From Mesorhizobium helmanticense (lineage in GTDB: Bacteria; Pseudomonadota; Alphaproteobacteria; Rhizobiales; Rhizobiaceae), in contig NZ_PZJX01000026.1 of the NCBI RefSeq assembly GCF_003034915.1, positions 124,001 through 188,000 of the forward strand: a DNA stretch of 64,000 nucleotides. Reading direction: 5' to 3'. Positions 32,038 through 41,675 of this stretch are shown piece by piece. Position 1 is the first letter of the stretch. Each line of letters begins with the position of its first letter. Made by a program: the position numbers and the translations under genes. The notes under the pieces are model-generated. The model worked only from the letters and a program-made list of their open reading frames with translations. It was not told where the DNA came from and searched no databases.

Positions 32038-33680
32038 TAATGCTCGATCGGGCCTTTCGGCATTACCAGGGCTGTGCCGGCGGTCGTCGGGCGCTCGATC
32101 ATGCGACGGACGCGGGGCGGCTCGTCACCGCTGTGCAGTGCCCGTATGCGCTCGCCGACGACGGCGTCGGCATGGGTCGCCCGCTTGTTGTGGCGAATAT
32201 ATTCGAGCCATGTCGGCGTGTGGTAGTGCTCGATCCATACGGATGGATTTTCCAAGTCCCGCGCGAGCGTCCAGTTGCGGGCGCCATCCCTGCGGCGGAT
32301 GCGGCCGCGTTCAGCCATGGTGGCGAGGAATTCCGCTACGTCCTCCTCGCGGATGATGTACTCGATCATGATGGCGATAGGGCCGCTGCGCGGCTTGAGG
32401 TCGAGCCCCAGGTGCGGCTCCTTGAAGCGGTTGAGCGGATCGAGATTGAGCACAGCGTGCTGCGGCAGCGGCAAAAGCAGGCCGATGGCGCCGCCCGCCA
32501 GCATCGCCACGCTTGCCGCGATCAGCGCGGTTTCGGCACCATGCGTATCGGCGACGACGCCCCAGATCCAGCTGCCGAGCGCGATGCCGCCGAAGGTCGC
32601 CGTCTGATAGACCGAGAGCACCCGGCCGACCACCCAGCGCGGCGTCGACATCTGCACCGTGACGTTGAAATGCGACAGCGCGAGTACCCAGCAGGCGCCG
32701 CCGACGAGCAGCCCGAGCGACGTCTGCCAGGCATGGTCACTGATGGCGGCATTGAAGGCGCAGAGCGCGAAACCGGCGAATGCCATGCGCACCATCGTCT
32801 CGCTGGACAGGAGCTGGCGCAGCCGGACGCTGATCAGCGCGCCGCCGACCGCGCCGATGCCGAAAGCGCCGAGCATGATGCCGTAGGTCAAGGCATCGCC
32901 CTTGACGACGTCGCGCGCCACCAGCGGCAGCAGCGCCAGGACCGCGCCGGCGCTGAAACCGAACGCCGAACCCCTGACCAGAACCTTGCCGATGTTGGGC
33001 GACATGGCGACGTAGCGCAGGCCGGCACCCATCGCTGCCCCCAAACTCTCACGCGGCAAGGTCGAGACCGGCAGTTCCGGCTTCCAGCGGGCAAGCACGA
33101 CGATGAGGCCGACATAGCTCAAAGCGTTCGCGGCAAAGGCCGCGGCCGCACCGGCGGCGGCGACGATGATGCCGCCGATCGCCGGGCCGACGCTGCGCGT
33201 CAGGTTGAAGCCGAGCGAGTTGAGCGCGACGGCCGCCGGCAGCTTGTTGCGCGGCACCATGTCGCCGACCGAAGCCTGCCAGGACGGATTGTTGAGCGCC
33301 GTACCGCTGTCGATCAGGAAGGTGAAGGCAAGCAGCGTCCACGGCGTCATCAGGCCAAGATAGGTGAAGACCGTCAGCAGCACCGAGACGACCAGCATGA
33401 AGGTCTGGGCAACCAGCATGACCTTGCGCCGGTTGAAACTGTCGGCGATGGCGCCGGCGACAAGCGCGAACAGCATGATCGGCAAAGTGGTCGAGGCCTG
33501 GACGAGCGCGACCTGATAGGACGAAGTGGCAATCGTCGTCATCATCCAGGCGGCGCCGACGCCCTGGATCAGGCCGCCGAAATTCGAGACCAGGCTGGCG
33601 GACCAGACGGCGCGGAAGATCCCGTGCCGGAACGGCGCCAGCGCCGAGACGCGTTCGCTGTCCGGCTCGTCGTCGATCAT
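32037..33680 (-). CDS. MFS_3-type major facilitator transporter with C-terminal soluble domain
   Basis: A 547-residue protein. Residues about 15-410 form a 12-helix MFS exporter of the MFS_3 (enterobactin-exporter-like) group, with the motif GAIADSFNRRKVML between helices 2 and 3. Residues about 430-520 are soluble (IAIMIEYIIREEDVAEFLATMAERGRIRRRDGARNW) and look like a dimeric alpha/beta-barrel (ABM-like) domain, which is commonly fused to this subgroup. ATG at 33680 follows GGAAGG; the longer upstream frame is rejected. Likely exports a small molecule; substrate unknown. The stop codon abuts a repeat. Confidence 0.88.
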   Translation of the reverse strand: MIDDEPDSERVSALAPFRHGIFRAVWSASLVSNFGGLIQGVGAAWMMTTIATSSYQVALVQASTTLPIMLFALVAGAIADSFNRRKVMLVAQTFMLVVSVLLTVFTYLGLMTPWTLLAFTFLIDSGTALNNPSWQASVGDMVPRNKLPAAVALNSLGFNLTRSVGPAIGGIIVAAAGAAAAFAANALSYVGLIVVLARWKPELPVSTLPRESLGAAMGAGLRYVAMSPNIGKVLVRGSAFGFSAGAVLALLPLVARDVVKGDALTYGIMLGAFGIGAVGGALISVRLRQLLSSETMVRMAFAGFALCAFNAAISDHAWQTSLGLLVGGACWVLALSHFNVTVQMSTPRWVVGRVLSVYQTATFGGIALGSWIWGVVADTHGAETALIAASVAMLAGGAIGLLLPLPQHAVLNLDPLNRFKEPHLGLDLKPRSGPIAIMIEYIIREEDVAEFLATMAERGRIRRRDGARNWTLARDLENPSVWIEHYHTPTWLEYIRHNKRATHADAVVGERIRALHSGDEPPRVRRMIERPTTAGTALVMPKGPIEH

Positions 33681-33884
33681 AAATGCCTTCCCGACTTCAA
33701 AATGCGCTTCTTCCGGTGAATCGGTCCTCTCACACCGTCCCGTCAAAGTAGAACATCACATCGCAAAGGGCGAACGCATTCTCGAAAAAGATGATGGTCC
33801 AACAACAGGATAGCGGAGGCCGGAGCGGTCTGACTGGAACTTGTCCAGCCGCAACCTCGACGTTTGCCGGGCAGCCTCAGCCGG

Positions 33885-34232
33885 TTATTGAATGCCGTCC
33901 CTGATGATCGCCGACACTTCGATCAGCCCTTCGAAATTGTCCGTGCGGCCCTGGCTGATATCCTCGGCCTCACGCAGCAGCCACAGGCCGATGGAAATGA
34001 GGTTGGCACGCAATTCCCTGGGCAAGGCATTGTCGCTGGAGCCGAGGTCCTCGACGAAGGTTGTCCAGACGCTGTTGGTGAAATGCAGCGCCTCGATCGC
34101 TTGCGTCGAGCCGTGGCCGGCGAGCGCCGCCGCCGACAGCATGTCGATCGAGCGGGTGAGAAGCTGCCTTTCGCGGTTCCTTACTTCGGCCACGGAGCCG
34201 ATCGGGAGGTCGGCGTGGGAGAATTGATACAT
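33885..34232 (-). CDS. flaF: Flagellar biosynthesis regulator FlaF
   Basis: A 115-residue FlaF protein: MYQFSHADLP at the start, NRERQLLTRSIDMLSAA, the central ALHFTNSVWTTFVEDL and the highly conserved NLISIGLWLLREAEDISQG with NFEGLIEVSAIIRDGI. In alphaproteobacteria FlaF promotes flagellin synthesis or assembly, with FlbT opposing it. No other flagellar gene is in the window, so this copy is isolated from the flaF-flbT cluster, possibly a second copy. The 366 bp upstream (34233-34598) hold no gene I can support; only its promoter is expected there. Confidence 0.9.
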   Translation of the reverse strand: MYQFSHADLPIGSVAEVRNRERQLLTRSIDMLSAAALAGHGSTQAIEALHFTNSVWTTFVEDLGSSDNALPRELRANLISIGLWLLREAEDISQGRTDNFEGLIEVSAIIRDGIQ

Positions 34233-34598
34233 TGTTGGCGCTCTATCGTTCCGTTGAGAGTTATCGCGTCAGGCTGAGTTGCCGCAATTCCTGATGCCCG
34301 GCTGCTGGCATCGCCAGCGGCCGGACCCGAATACGCATCACTTTCACGAAGGCACACGCAAAGACACGGGGACCGCGTCCAATCGGACCCTTCCAGGGAA
34401 CGCGAAGCTATCCGCATCCGGCCCCGGAATGGCTCCGGAGCGTAAGACTTTGGGTGGTCGCCGCGCCCCCCTAGGAACGGCTGATTCGGGTACAATCTAA
34501 CCGCAGACGAATCCGACTTCAAACGCGATTTAATACAGCGGGTTCTTGTGGATTCCCCGCTGACCGAAAGGCTGATCGTGAGCCGGCGGGTTTCTTTC
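34233..34598. other. Intergenic region without recognisable gene
   Basis: 366 bp between the flaF start and the deacetylase stop. A 73-codon plus-strand frame (34279-34500) lacks a ribosome site and looks random. No strong hairpin or known RNA motif was found; it should contain the flaF promoter. Confidence 0.4.
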
Positions 34599-35630
34599 CT
34601 ACCGATCCTCGAAGCCGGTGAGCACACCGACGGCGTTGATGCCGATCTCCTCGACGGCATAGCCGCCCTCCATGACGAACAGCGTCGGCAGGCCGAGCCT
34701 GGCGATGCGGCGGCCGATCCTGGGGTAGTCGGCGCTTTTCAGCTTGAACTGGCTGATCGGGTCCTTCTCGAAGGTGTCGACGCCGAGCGAGACGATAACG
34801 ACATCGGGTGCGTAAGCGGTCAGCTTGGCACAGCCATCTTCCAGCGAGGTGTTCCAGCCATCCCATGAGGTGCCGAACGGCATGGGATAGTTGAGGTTGA
34901 AGCCTTCGCCGGGGCCGGCGCCGCGCTCATCGGCATGGCCGAGGAAGAATGGATATTCGGTCATCGGATCGGCATGCAGGTTGATGACCTGGATGTCGCC
35001 GCGGCTATAGAAGATCTCCTGCGTGCCGTTGCCGTGATGGTAGTCGACATCGAGGATCGAGACACGCCTGGCGCCCTGGTCGCGAAACCATTGCGCAACG
35101 ACGGCGGCATTGTTGATGAAGCAATAGCCGCCCATGAAGGCCGCACCTGCATGGTGTCCTGGCGGACGGCACAGCGCGAAGGCCGACGGCTCGCCGGCCT
35201 TGACCAGGGCCGCCGCCGTCAGCGCCACGTCATAGGAAGACTTGATCGCGTCCCATGTGCCTTTGACGAAAGTGGCGCCGCCGTCGAAGGAGTAGAAGCC
35301 AAGTTGTGCGTCGATGGTTTTCGGGCGCACGTCACCGCGCAGGCCGCGCGTCGGCCAGGTGAAGGGCATCGCCGAACCGGTCCGGCCCGATGCTTCCCAG
35401 AGCGGCCACACCGTCGGCAGGAAATCGATGTAATCGCCCGTATGCACCTTTTTCGCGGCAGCCAGATCGTGGCTCTCTGGTGGCAGGATCGGGCCGAGCT
35501 TTTCGCTTTCCACGCGGGCCTTGATGAACTCGGCGCGCGACGGCTTTTCGAAGGCGGGCACGATGGCGCCCGAAATCAGTTCCACATTGCCGGCGTGGCC
35601 GGCGTGAAGCGGCGAAAAAACAGTCTTCAT
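34599..35630 (-). CDS. Histone deacetylase family protein, acetylpolyamine amidohydrolase-like
   Basis: A 343-residue zinc hydrolase of the class II histone-deacetylase fold, almost exactly the length of acetylpolyamine amidohydrolase. The catalytic His pair is H159-H160 in RPPGHHAG, zinc ligands are Asp196 and His198 in DVDYHHGNGTQ, and the third Asp is in LGVDTFEKDP. It should release acetate from N-acetylated polyamines or similar amides. ATG at 35630 follows AAGGATTT. Its neighbours, a YtcJ-like amidohydrolase and a Pot-type polyamine importer, support polyamine catabolism as the role. Confidence 0.9.
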   Translation of the reverse strand: MKTVFSPLHAGHAGNVELISGAIVPAFEKPSRAEFIKARVESEKLGPILPPESHDLAAAKKVHTGDYIDFLPTVWPLWEASGRTGSAMPFTWPTRGLRGDVRPKTIDAQLGFYSFDGGATFVKGTWDAIKSSYDVALTAAALVKAGEPSAFALCRPPGHHAGAAFMGGYCFINNAAVVAQWFRDQGARRVSILDVDYHHGNGTQEIFYSRGDIQVINLHADPMTEYPFFLGHADERGAGPGEGFNLNYPMPFGTSWDGWNTSLEDGCAKLTAYAPDVVIVSLGVDTFEKDPISQFKLKSADYPRIGRRIARLGLPTLFVMEGGYAVEEIGINAVGVLTGFEDR

Positions 35631-35772
35631 GAAAATCCTTCCGTGGCGAGGCGGAGCGACCGTAACCATGTGGCGCCATCTTTCACAAGTCGCTGGGCCA
35701 AGCGGCTATGGCTTGCTGGCACGGTGGCTGGTCGTCTAGCGTGCCGGAATTGCAGTCAACCCGCAGGCAATC

Positions 35773-37437
35773 ATGAGTTCAACCGCCGATCTGATCGTCA
35801 TCAATGGCCGCGTTTTGACCATGGATGAGGACGACCCGGTGGCTGAGGCGGTTGCAATCGGCGGTGGCGTGATCCTCGCGGTCGGCGAGCGCAAGACGAT
35901 CGAGGCCCTGACGGACCCCTCCACCAGGATTGTCGATGCGCAGGGTGGCTCGGTCGTGCCGGGCTTCATCGAAGCGCATATGCATCTGTTTTCGGGCGCG
36001 GCTGAACTCGCCCATCTGCAACTCGCCGGCGTTGCCGGTTTCGACGCGCTGCAAAAGGCGATCCGCGCCTATGCGCAATTCCGGCCCGACGCAAGAATGC
36101 TGGTCGGGCAAGGCGTCGACTATACCGTGCTCGGCGCCGAACGCGTGACGCGCCATCATCTCGACGCCATCTTGCCAGATCGGCCCTTCTGCATGGCGGC
36201 GCCCGACCATCACACGATGTGGGCCAACACCAAGGCGCTGGAGATGGCCGGCATCCTGCAGGGGCGTGTGCTCGGTCCCGGCAACGAGATCGTCATGGGC
36301 GCCGATGGGCTGGCCGAAGGCGAATTGCGCGAAGGCGAGGCGTTCGGCCCGGTGCTCGATCTTGCCGGCGAAAGCCGGGTCCGGCTGGGGTTGGCGACCG
36401 GAGGCGAGCCGGACCCCTTGCCGACGCCGGCCGAGCGTGCCGCCGATCGCGACATCATGCGGCGCGGGCTCGCCTGGTGCGCGCGTCACGGCATCACGTC
36501 GATCCAGAACATGGACGGCAATCTTTACCAACTCGAACTGCTTGCCGAGATCGAAGCCGAGGAAGGCCTGCCCTGCCGCGTCAAGGTGCCGTTCCACTAC
36601 AAGAACTTCATGACGCATGACATGCTCGACAAGGCGTCGCTCATGACCGAACGCTATCAGGGCGAATGGCTGTCGTCGGGCATGGTCAAGGTGTTCTATG
36701 ACGGCGTGCTCGATTCATGGACGGCTGTCATGGTCGAACCCTATGCGGATCGGCCGGATTGGGTGGGCGAGCCGCTATTTACGCCGCAGCAGTTCGCCGA
36801 ACTCGCCGTGGCGGTCGACAGGCGTGGGTTGCAGATCGCGGTGCACGCGATCGGTGACGGCGCGGTGCGCGCCGTGCTCGACGGCTACGAAGCAGCGATC
36901 ACGAAAAATGGCGGGCGCGACAGCAGGCATCGAATCGAGCACATCGAAGTCATTACCGCTGCCGACGTGCCGCGTTTCGCCGAACTCGGCGTCATTGCGT
37001 CGATGCAGCCGCCACATCCGCCCGGCGCCATGGACTTTCCCCTGGAGCCGACCGTGTCGCGCATCGGGCCCGCGCGCTGGCCGTTGAGCTATGCCTGGCG
37101 GACGCTGAAGAATGCCGGCGCGCGCGTCGTCTTCGCCTCGGACTGGCCGGTGTCGCCGATCGATCCGATCCTGGGCATGCAGGCGGCAATCTTGCGCAAA
37201 CCTTGGGCAGAAGGCGATCCCGACCAGAGTTTTTCGCTGCATGAAGCGCTCGCCGGCTACACGGTCGAGGGCGCCTATGCGGAATTCACAGAACATCGCA
37301 AGGGCCGCCTGAAGTCAGGCTATCTCGCCGATCTGGTGGTGCTTTCCGCCGATATCGAGGCCACCGCGCCTGACGCCCTGCATAGGGTGCGGCCGGTGAC
37401 GACCATCTGTGGCGGCAAGGTCACCTATCAGGCCTGA
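35773..37437 (+). CDS. YtcJ-like metal-dependent amidohydrolase
   Basis: A 554-residue amidohydrolase-superfamily protein (TIM barrel with flanking beta-sandwich). The HxH metal site is in PGFIEAHMHLF, and later landmarks are AVHAIGDGAVRAVLDGYE, HRIEHIEV and FASDWPVSPIDPILGMQAA, where the Asp is the catalytic base. It hydrolyses an amide or ester of unknown identity. Divergent from the deacetylase gene with 142 bp between, and 126 bp before the ABC importer genes. An N-acyl polyamine or related amide is a reasonable guess only. Confidence 0.87.
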   Translation: MSSTADLIVINGRVLTMDEDDPVAEAVAIGGGVILAVGERKTIEALTDPSTRIVDAQGGSVVPGFIEAHMHLFSGAAELAHLQLAGVAGFDALQKAIRAYAQFRPDARMLVGQGVDYTVLGAERVTRHHLDAILPDRPFCMAAPDHHTMWANTKALEMAGILQGRVLGPGNEIVMGADGLAEGELREGEAFGPVLDLAGESRVRLGLATGGEPDPLPTPAERAADRDIMRRGLAWCARHGITSIQNMDGNLYQLELLAEIEAEEGLPCRVKVPFHYKNFMTHDMLDKASLMTERYQGEWLSSGMVKVFYDGVLDSWTAVMVEPYADRPDWVGEPLFTPQQFAELAVAVDRRGLQIAVHAIGDGAVRAVLDGYEAAITKNGGRDSRHRIEHIEVITAADVPRFAELGVIASMQPPHPPGAMDFPLEPTVSRIGPARWPLSYAWRTLKNAGARVVFASDWPVSPIDPILGMQAAILRKPWAEGDPDQSFSLHEALAGYTVEGAYAEFTEHRKGRLKSGYLADLVVLSADIEATAPDALHRVRPVTTICGGKVTYQA

Positions 37438-37563
37438 GCGTGGCACGGGAATTGCGTTCTGAACCGGGATTCAGATGTATGCTTGCCAAGCTGCGCGCCG
37501 TGTGCTGACAATCGAGTGGGAACCGGATCCGCCAGGAAGAGCGGACATAAGAATGGGGTAATC

Positions 37564-38658
37564 GTGCCGGAACAGCCGGGTAGAAGTGCAATTGACGTTC
37601 GTGGCGTCCGCAAGGTATTCGGTACCGGGGAGTCACAGGTCGCCGCTCTCGACACGGTTTCGGTGTCGATCCGCGAAAATGAGTTCTTCACGCTGCTCGG
37701 GCCCTCCGGCTGCGGAAAGACGACGCTGCTTCGGCTGATCGCCGGATTCGATTTCCCGAGCGCCGGCGAGATACTGCTGCATGGCCAGGACATCGCGTCG
37801 CTGCCGCCGTTCAAGCGGCCGGTCAACACCGTGTTCCAGTCCTACGCGCTGTTTCCGCACATGACGGTGGCCGAAAATATCGGCTTCGGCCTGGAGATGC
37901 TCGGCAAGCCGAAGGCCGAGATCAAGGCGCGCGTCGCCGAGATGCTGAAGCTGGTCAAGATGGAGGCGCTGAGCGGCCGCCGCACCAGCCAGATCTCCGG
38001 CGGCCAGCAGCAGCGCGTGGCGCTGGCGCGGGCACTGGCGCCGCAGCCGAAAGTGCTGTTGCTCGACGAGCCGTTGTCGGCGCTCGACTACAAGCTGCGC
38101 AAGGAGATGCAGATCGAGCTGAAACGGCTGCAGCACGAGACCGGCATCACCTTCATCTTCGTCACCCACGACCAGGAAGAGGCGCTGACGATGTCGGACC
38201 GTATCGCAGTGATGTCGTCGGGCAAGATCCTGCAGGTCGGAACGCCCTGGGACATCTACGACAAGCCGGCGGAGCGTTTCGTTGCCGACTTCATCGGCGA
38301 AAGCAATTTCCTGACCGCTGCCATTGCCGATATCGGCAATGGCAAGGCACGCGCGACGCTCAAATCCGGCGCGACGATCGAGGCCACCGTGGCTGAGGGC
38401 TTTCAGCCGAAGGACAACGCCACCGTGGTGGTCAGGCCGGAACATGCCAAGCTGACCAGCGGCAAGGGCGACCTGTCGGGCACCGTCGAAAACATCGTCT
38501 ATTTCGGCACCGACACGCACATCCATGTTCGCCTGGACAGCAGCGAGGCCTTCACTGTGCGCCAGCAGAACACGCGCAGCGCAGGCTGCGGTTTCGAGCG
38601 GGGAGACAAGGTCGGCATTTCGATCGGCAACGATGCCGCACAAGTGCTGAGGGACTGA
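37564..38658 (+). CDS. Spermidine/putrescine-type ABC transporter ATP-binding protein (PotA-like)
   Basis: A 364-residue ATPase: Walker [10 protein letters not shown] at 46-54, Q-loop [12 protein letters not shown], signature [17 protein letters not shown], Walker [13 protein letters not shown] and the H-loop [10 protein letters not shown], then a C-terminal TOBE domain with VRPEHAKL. The start is placed at GTG 37564 after a GGGG site because the upstream part of the frame is Cys/Arg-rich and unlike homologues. It energises import with the two permeases and binding protein that follow in one operon. It overlaps the next gene by 1 bp. Confidence 0.9.
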   Translation: MPEQPGRSAIDVRGVRKVFGTGESQVAALDTVSVSIRENEFFTLLGPSGCGKTTLLRLIAGFDFPSAGEILLHGQDIASLPPFKRPVNTVFQSYALFPHMTVAENIGFGLEMLGKPKAEIKARVAEMLKLVKMEALSGRRTSQISGGQQQRVALARALAPQPKVLLLDEPLSALDYKLRKEMQIELKRLQHETGITFIFVTHDQEEALTMSDRIAVMSSGKILQVGTPWDIYDKPAERFVADFIGESNFLTAAIADIGNGKARATLKSGATIEATVAEGFQPKDNATVVVRPEHAKLTSGKGDLSGTVENIVYFGTDTHIHVRLDSSEAFTVRQQNTRSAGCGFERGDKVGISIGNDAAQVLRD

Positions 38659-39578
38659 TGGCGAGCGCGGAAGAAGTCGCCAAGGAAGCCGAACGCAGAG
38701 ATATCCGCGATCGGTGGCTGCTGTCGGCGCCGGCACTGATCATCATCTTTCTGGCGGCGACCGGCCCGCTGCTGATCGTCGTGATCTATTCCTTCCTGAC
38801 GCCGGGGCCCTATGGCGGCGTGGTGTGGAAATTCTCCACCGATGGCTGGCTGTCGGTGCTGATGCAGCGCGACATCTTCGACGACACTCTGGCCTTCGCC
38901 GATGCGCATTTGTCGATCTTCTGGCGTTCGATAAGCCTGTCGTTCTACACCACCGTGCTGACGTTGTTCTTCGGCTTCCCCACAGCCTATTTCATCGCCA
39001 CGCGACCGCCGAAGACGCGCGAGGTCTGGGTTTTCCTCGTCACCATTCCGTTCTGGACGAATCTCCTGATCCGCACCTTCGCCATGCAGCAGGTGATCCG
39101 CAACGAAGGGCTGGTCAACACGGCGCTGATGGCGCTCGGCATCATCAAGCAACCGCTGCAGATCATGAATACCGACGCCGCCATCTTGCTCGGCATGATC
39201 TATATCTACCTACCTCTGATGGTGCTGCCGATCTACGCCTCGATGGAGAAGCTCGACTTCCGGCTGGTCGAGGCCGGATATGACCTCTACGCCGGTCGCT
39301 GGCAGGTTCTGCGCCGCATCATCTTCCCGTTGATCAAGCCCGGCGTCATAGCCGGCTCGATACTGGTCTTCATTCCCTCGCTTGGCGCCTATGTCATTCC
39401 GCGGGTGCTGGGCGGCGGCAAGAACATGATGCTCGGCAACCTGATCGAACTGCAGTTCGGCGCGGGCCGTAACTGGCCGCTTGGCGCGGCCATCTCAATT
39501 ACGCTCATGGTGCTGGTGATGATCGCGCTCCTGTTCTACGTGCGCAACGCATCCGGGTCGGAGGGCGCCCATGGCTAA
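38658..39578 (+). CDS. Polyamine-type ABC transporter permease (PotB-like)
   Basis: A 306-residue inner-membrane permease with about six transmembrane segments and the EAA loop YASMEKLDFRLVEAGYDLYAGRWQVLRRIIFPLIKPG that contacts the ATPase. A charged cytoplasmic N-terminus (SAEEVAKEAERRDIRDRW) precedes the first helix. The sequence style (VTIPFWTNLLIRTFA, GAYVIPRVLGGGKNMMLGNLI) is that of PotB/PotH. Overlaps the second permease gene by 8 bp. Confidence 0.93.
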   Translation: MASAEEVAKEAERRDIRDRWLLSAPALIIIFLAATGPLLIVVIYSFLTPGPYGGVVWKFSTDGWLSVLMQRDIFDDTLAFADAHLSIFWRSISLSFYTTVLTLFFGFPTAYFIATRPPKTREVWVFLVTIPFWTNLLIRTFAMQQVIRNEGLVNTALMALGIIKQPLQIMNTDAAILLGMIYIYLPLMVLPIYASMEKLDFRLVEAGYDLYAGRWQVLRRIIFPLIKPGVIAGSILVFIPSLGAYVIPRVLGGGKNMMLGNLIELQFGAGRNWPLGAAISITLMVLVMIALLFYVRNASGSEGAHG

Positions 39579-40374
39579 GCGTCCGTTCGACATCCAGGCG
39601 CAACCCGGCTTCGGGTTCATGGCGCTTCTGACCTTCTTCGCGCTCTATCTGCCGATCGCGGCGCTCGTCACCTATTCGTTCAACACGGCGGATTCGCTTT
39701 CGCGCTGGGATGGCGTCTCACTGCGCTGGTTTATTTCGGCCTGGCACAATTCGGCTGTGCAGGACGCCTCCGTCCGCTCGCTCGTGCTGGCGGTCTCGGC
39801 CGCGGCGCTGTCGACGATCGCCGCCACCATGGCTGCTCTGGCCACGACCCGCACGCGGCCCTATCCCGGCCTTACCTTCAAATACGCCTTCATCAACCAG
39901 CCGCTGATGGTGCCGGAGATAGTCACCGGCGTCGCGCTCCTGATCGTGTTCTCGCGCATCAAGGTCTGGACGGGTTACTCAGGACTCGGTTACTTGATCG
40001 CCGCGCACACCGCCTTCTGCATCCCGTTCGCTTACCTGCCGATCCGGGCGCGGCTGGACAGCATGGACCTGACGCTGGAGCGCGCAGCCGCCGACCTATA
40101 CGCCACGCCCTGGAAAGCCTTCCGTTTCGTGACGCTGCCGCTCTTGAGGCCGGCCATCATCGCGGGCTTCATGCTCGCCTTCGTCATTTCGCTCGACGAT
40201 GTGGTCATCACCGAATTCGTCAAGTCCGGCGGCCAGGATACGCTGCCCACCTACATGCTCGGCCAGTTGCGGCGCGAAACGAGCCCGGAAATCAATGCGA
40301 TCGCCACGGTATTCCTGGCGCTGTCGGTGGTGCTCGTAACCGCGTTCTACTTCGTCAATCGGCGCAAGCCATGA
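39571..40374 (+). CDS. Polyamine-type ABC transporter permease (PotC-like)
   Basis: A 267-residue permease with six predicted transmembrane helices and the EAA loop SMDLTLERAAADLYATPWKAFRFVTLPLLRP. FVISLDDVVITEFVKSGGQDTLPTYMLGQLRR is typical of PotC/PotI. Works as heterodimer with the preceding permease. Confidence 0.93.
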   Translation: MAKRPFDIQAQPGFGFMALLTFFALYLPIAALVTYSFNTADSLSRWDGVSLRWFISAWHNSAVQDASVRSLVLAVSAAALSTIAATMAALATTRTRPYPGLTFKYAFINQPLMVPEIVTGVALLIVFSRIKVWTGYSGLGYLIAAHTAFCIPFAYLPIRARLDSMDLTLERAAADLYATPWKAFRFVTLPLLRPAIIAGFMLAFVISLDDVVITEFVKSGGQDTLPTYMLGQLRRETSPEINAIATVFLALSVVLVTAFYFVNRRKP

Positions 40375-40402
40375 CCAACGATTGCCAAACGGGAGAATAG
40401 CA

Positions 40403-41437
40403 ATGAAATGGAAGACCACGGCTACCACGGCGGTATTCGCAATGTTTGCCTTTGCGGGCAGCGCGTATGCGGAAGGCGAACTCAACATCTTTAATTGGGG
40501 CGACTACACTAGCCCCGAGATGATCAAGAAGTTCGAGGATACCTATAAGGTCAAGGTGACGACCACCGACTACGACTCCAACGACACCGCGCTAGCAAAG
40601 GTACGCGCCGGTGGTCATGGCTTCGACATTGTGGTGCCGTCGGCCAACTACGTGCCGATCTGGGTGAAGGAAGGGCTTCTGCTTGAGGCCCGGCCCGACC
40701 AGATGGCGAACTTCAAGAATGTCGACGAGCGCTGGGTGAACGTTCCCTGGGATCCGGGTCGTCATTATACGGTTCCGTGGCAGTGGGGCGTGACCGGCAT
40801 CGGCGTCAACACAAAGGTCTATGACGGCGACATCAACACCTCGGCCATCTTCCTCGATCCGCCGAAGGAACTGGTTGGCAAGATCAATGTCGCGCCGGAA
40901 ATGAACGACGTGCTGTTCGCCACCATCAAGTATCTGGGCGGCGACTGGTGCACGGACGACAAGGAACTGCTCAAGAAAGTGCGCGACAAGCTGGTGGAGG
41001 CCAAGCCGAAATGGCTGGCCATGGATTATAGCGTGACCGAGAAGCTACCGGCCGGCGACTATTCGGCCGTCTACTACTGGAACGGCGCCATCATGCGCTC
41101 GCGCATCAAGAACCCCGACATCAAGTTCGGCTACCCGAAGGAGGGCTTCCCCTTTTTCATGGACAGTGTTGCCATCCTCAAGGATGCCAAGAATGTCGAC
41201 AACGCCAAGCTGTTCATGAACTTCATCATGGATCCCGAGAACGCCGCCATGATCTCCGCCTTCGCCAAATATGCCAACGGCATCAAGGGCTCGAAGGCAT
41301 TCATGCCAGCCGACATGAAGGATGCGCCCGAACTGGTGGTACCGCCAGAACTGGAGAAAGCGGGCGAGTTCCTCACCCCTTGCTCGCCCGAGGTGCAGCA
41401 ACTCTACACGCGCATCTGGACGGACGTTCAGAAATAG
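40403..41437 (+). CDS. Polyamine-type periplasmic substrate-binding protein (PotD/PotF-like)
   Basis: A 344-residue binding protein with a Sec signal (MKWKTTATTAVFAMFAFAGSAYA). The mature start EGELNIFNWGDYTSPEMIKKFED is characteristic of PotD/PotF. Aromatic and acidic residues of the polyamine site appear as NWGDY, the VPWQWGVTGIGVN strand and YYWNGAIM. Putrescine or spermidine are expected, but paralogues also bind other amines. ATG at 40403 follows GGGAG. It closes the four-gene import operon. Confidence 0.92.
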   Translation: MKWKTTATTAVFAMFAFAGSAYAEGELNIFNWGDYTSPEMIKKFEDTYKVKVTTTDYDSNDTALAKVRAGGHGFDIVVPSANYVPIWVKEGLLLEARPDQMANFKNVDERWVNVPWDPGRHYTVPWQWGVTGIGVNTKVYDGDINTSAIFLDPPKELVGKINVAPEMNDVLFATIKYLGGDWCTDDKELLKKVRDKLVEAKPKWLAMDYSVTEKLPAGDYSAVYYWNGAIMRSRIKNPDIKFGYPKEGFPFFMDSVAILKDAKNVDNAKLFMNFIMDPENAAMISAFAKYANGIKGSKAFMPADMKDAPELVVPPELEKAGEFLTPCSPEVQQLYTRIWTDVQK

Positions 41438-41483
41438 CGGCACTCCGCCTTCTTCCGCGCGAGCGGGAAGACGGCGGGTCAAG

Positions 41484-41539
41484 GGCCGGATGAGGGGTAG
41501 CGCTGAATTCGCAGCGTTCGCGCCGCCCCTCACCTGGCC
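41484..41539. repeat. Nested palindromic intergenic repeat
   Basis: Outer arms GGCCGGATGAGGGG and CCCCTCACCTGGCC (12 of 14 pairs) enclose an inner hairpin GCGCTG/CAGCGT with a GAATTC-containing loop. It sits between the binding-protein gene and the serine hydrolase and may end the import transcript. Such GC-rich GATGAGGGG-containing units are common in Mesorhizobium genomes. Confidence 0.55.
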
Positions 41540-41675
41540 TGCTGGCACTGCCCTTCGCCATGGCGTCGGGCGTTCGTCACTCGAAAGGCCCAATCGGGGG
41601 CTTTCTCGTCCGCTGTGCAGACCGCTCCTCATCCAAGTGAACGGAAGAGCGGCATGCGGCGGCAAGGAAATTCTC

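Noticed and set aside
34279..34500. A 73-codon plus-strand frame in the flaF-deacetylase gap
   Set aside because: No ribosome site; composition looks random.
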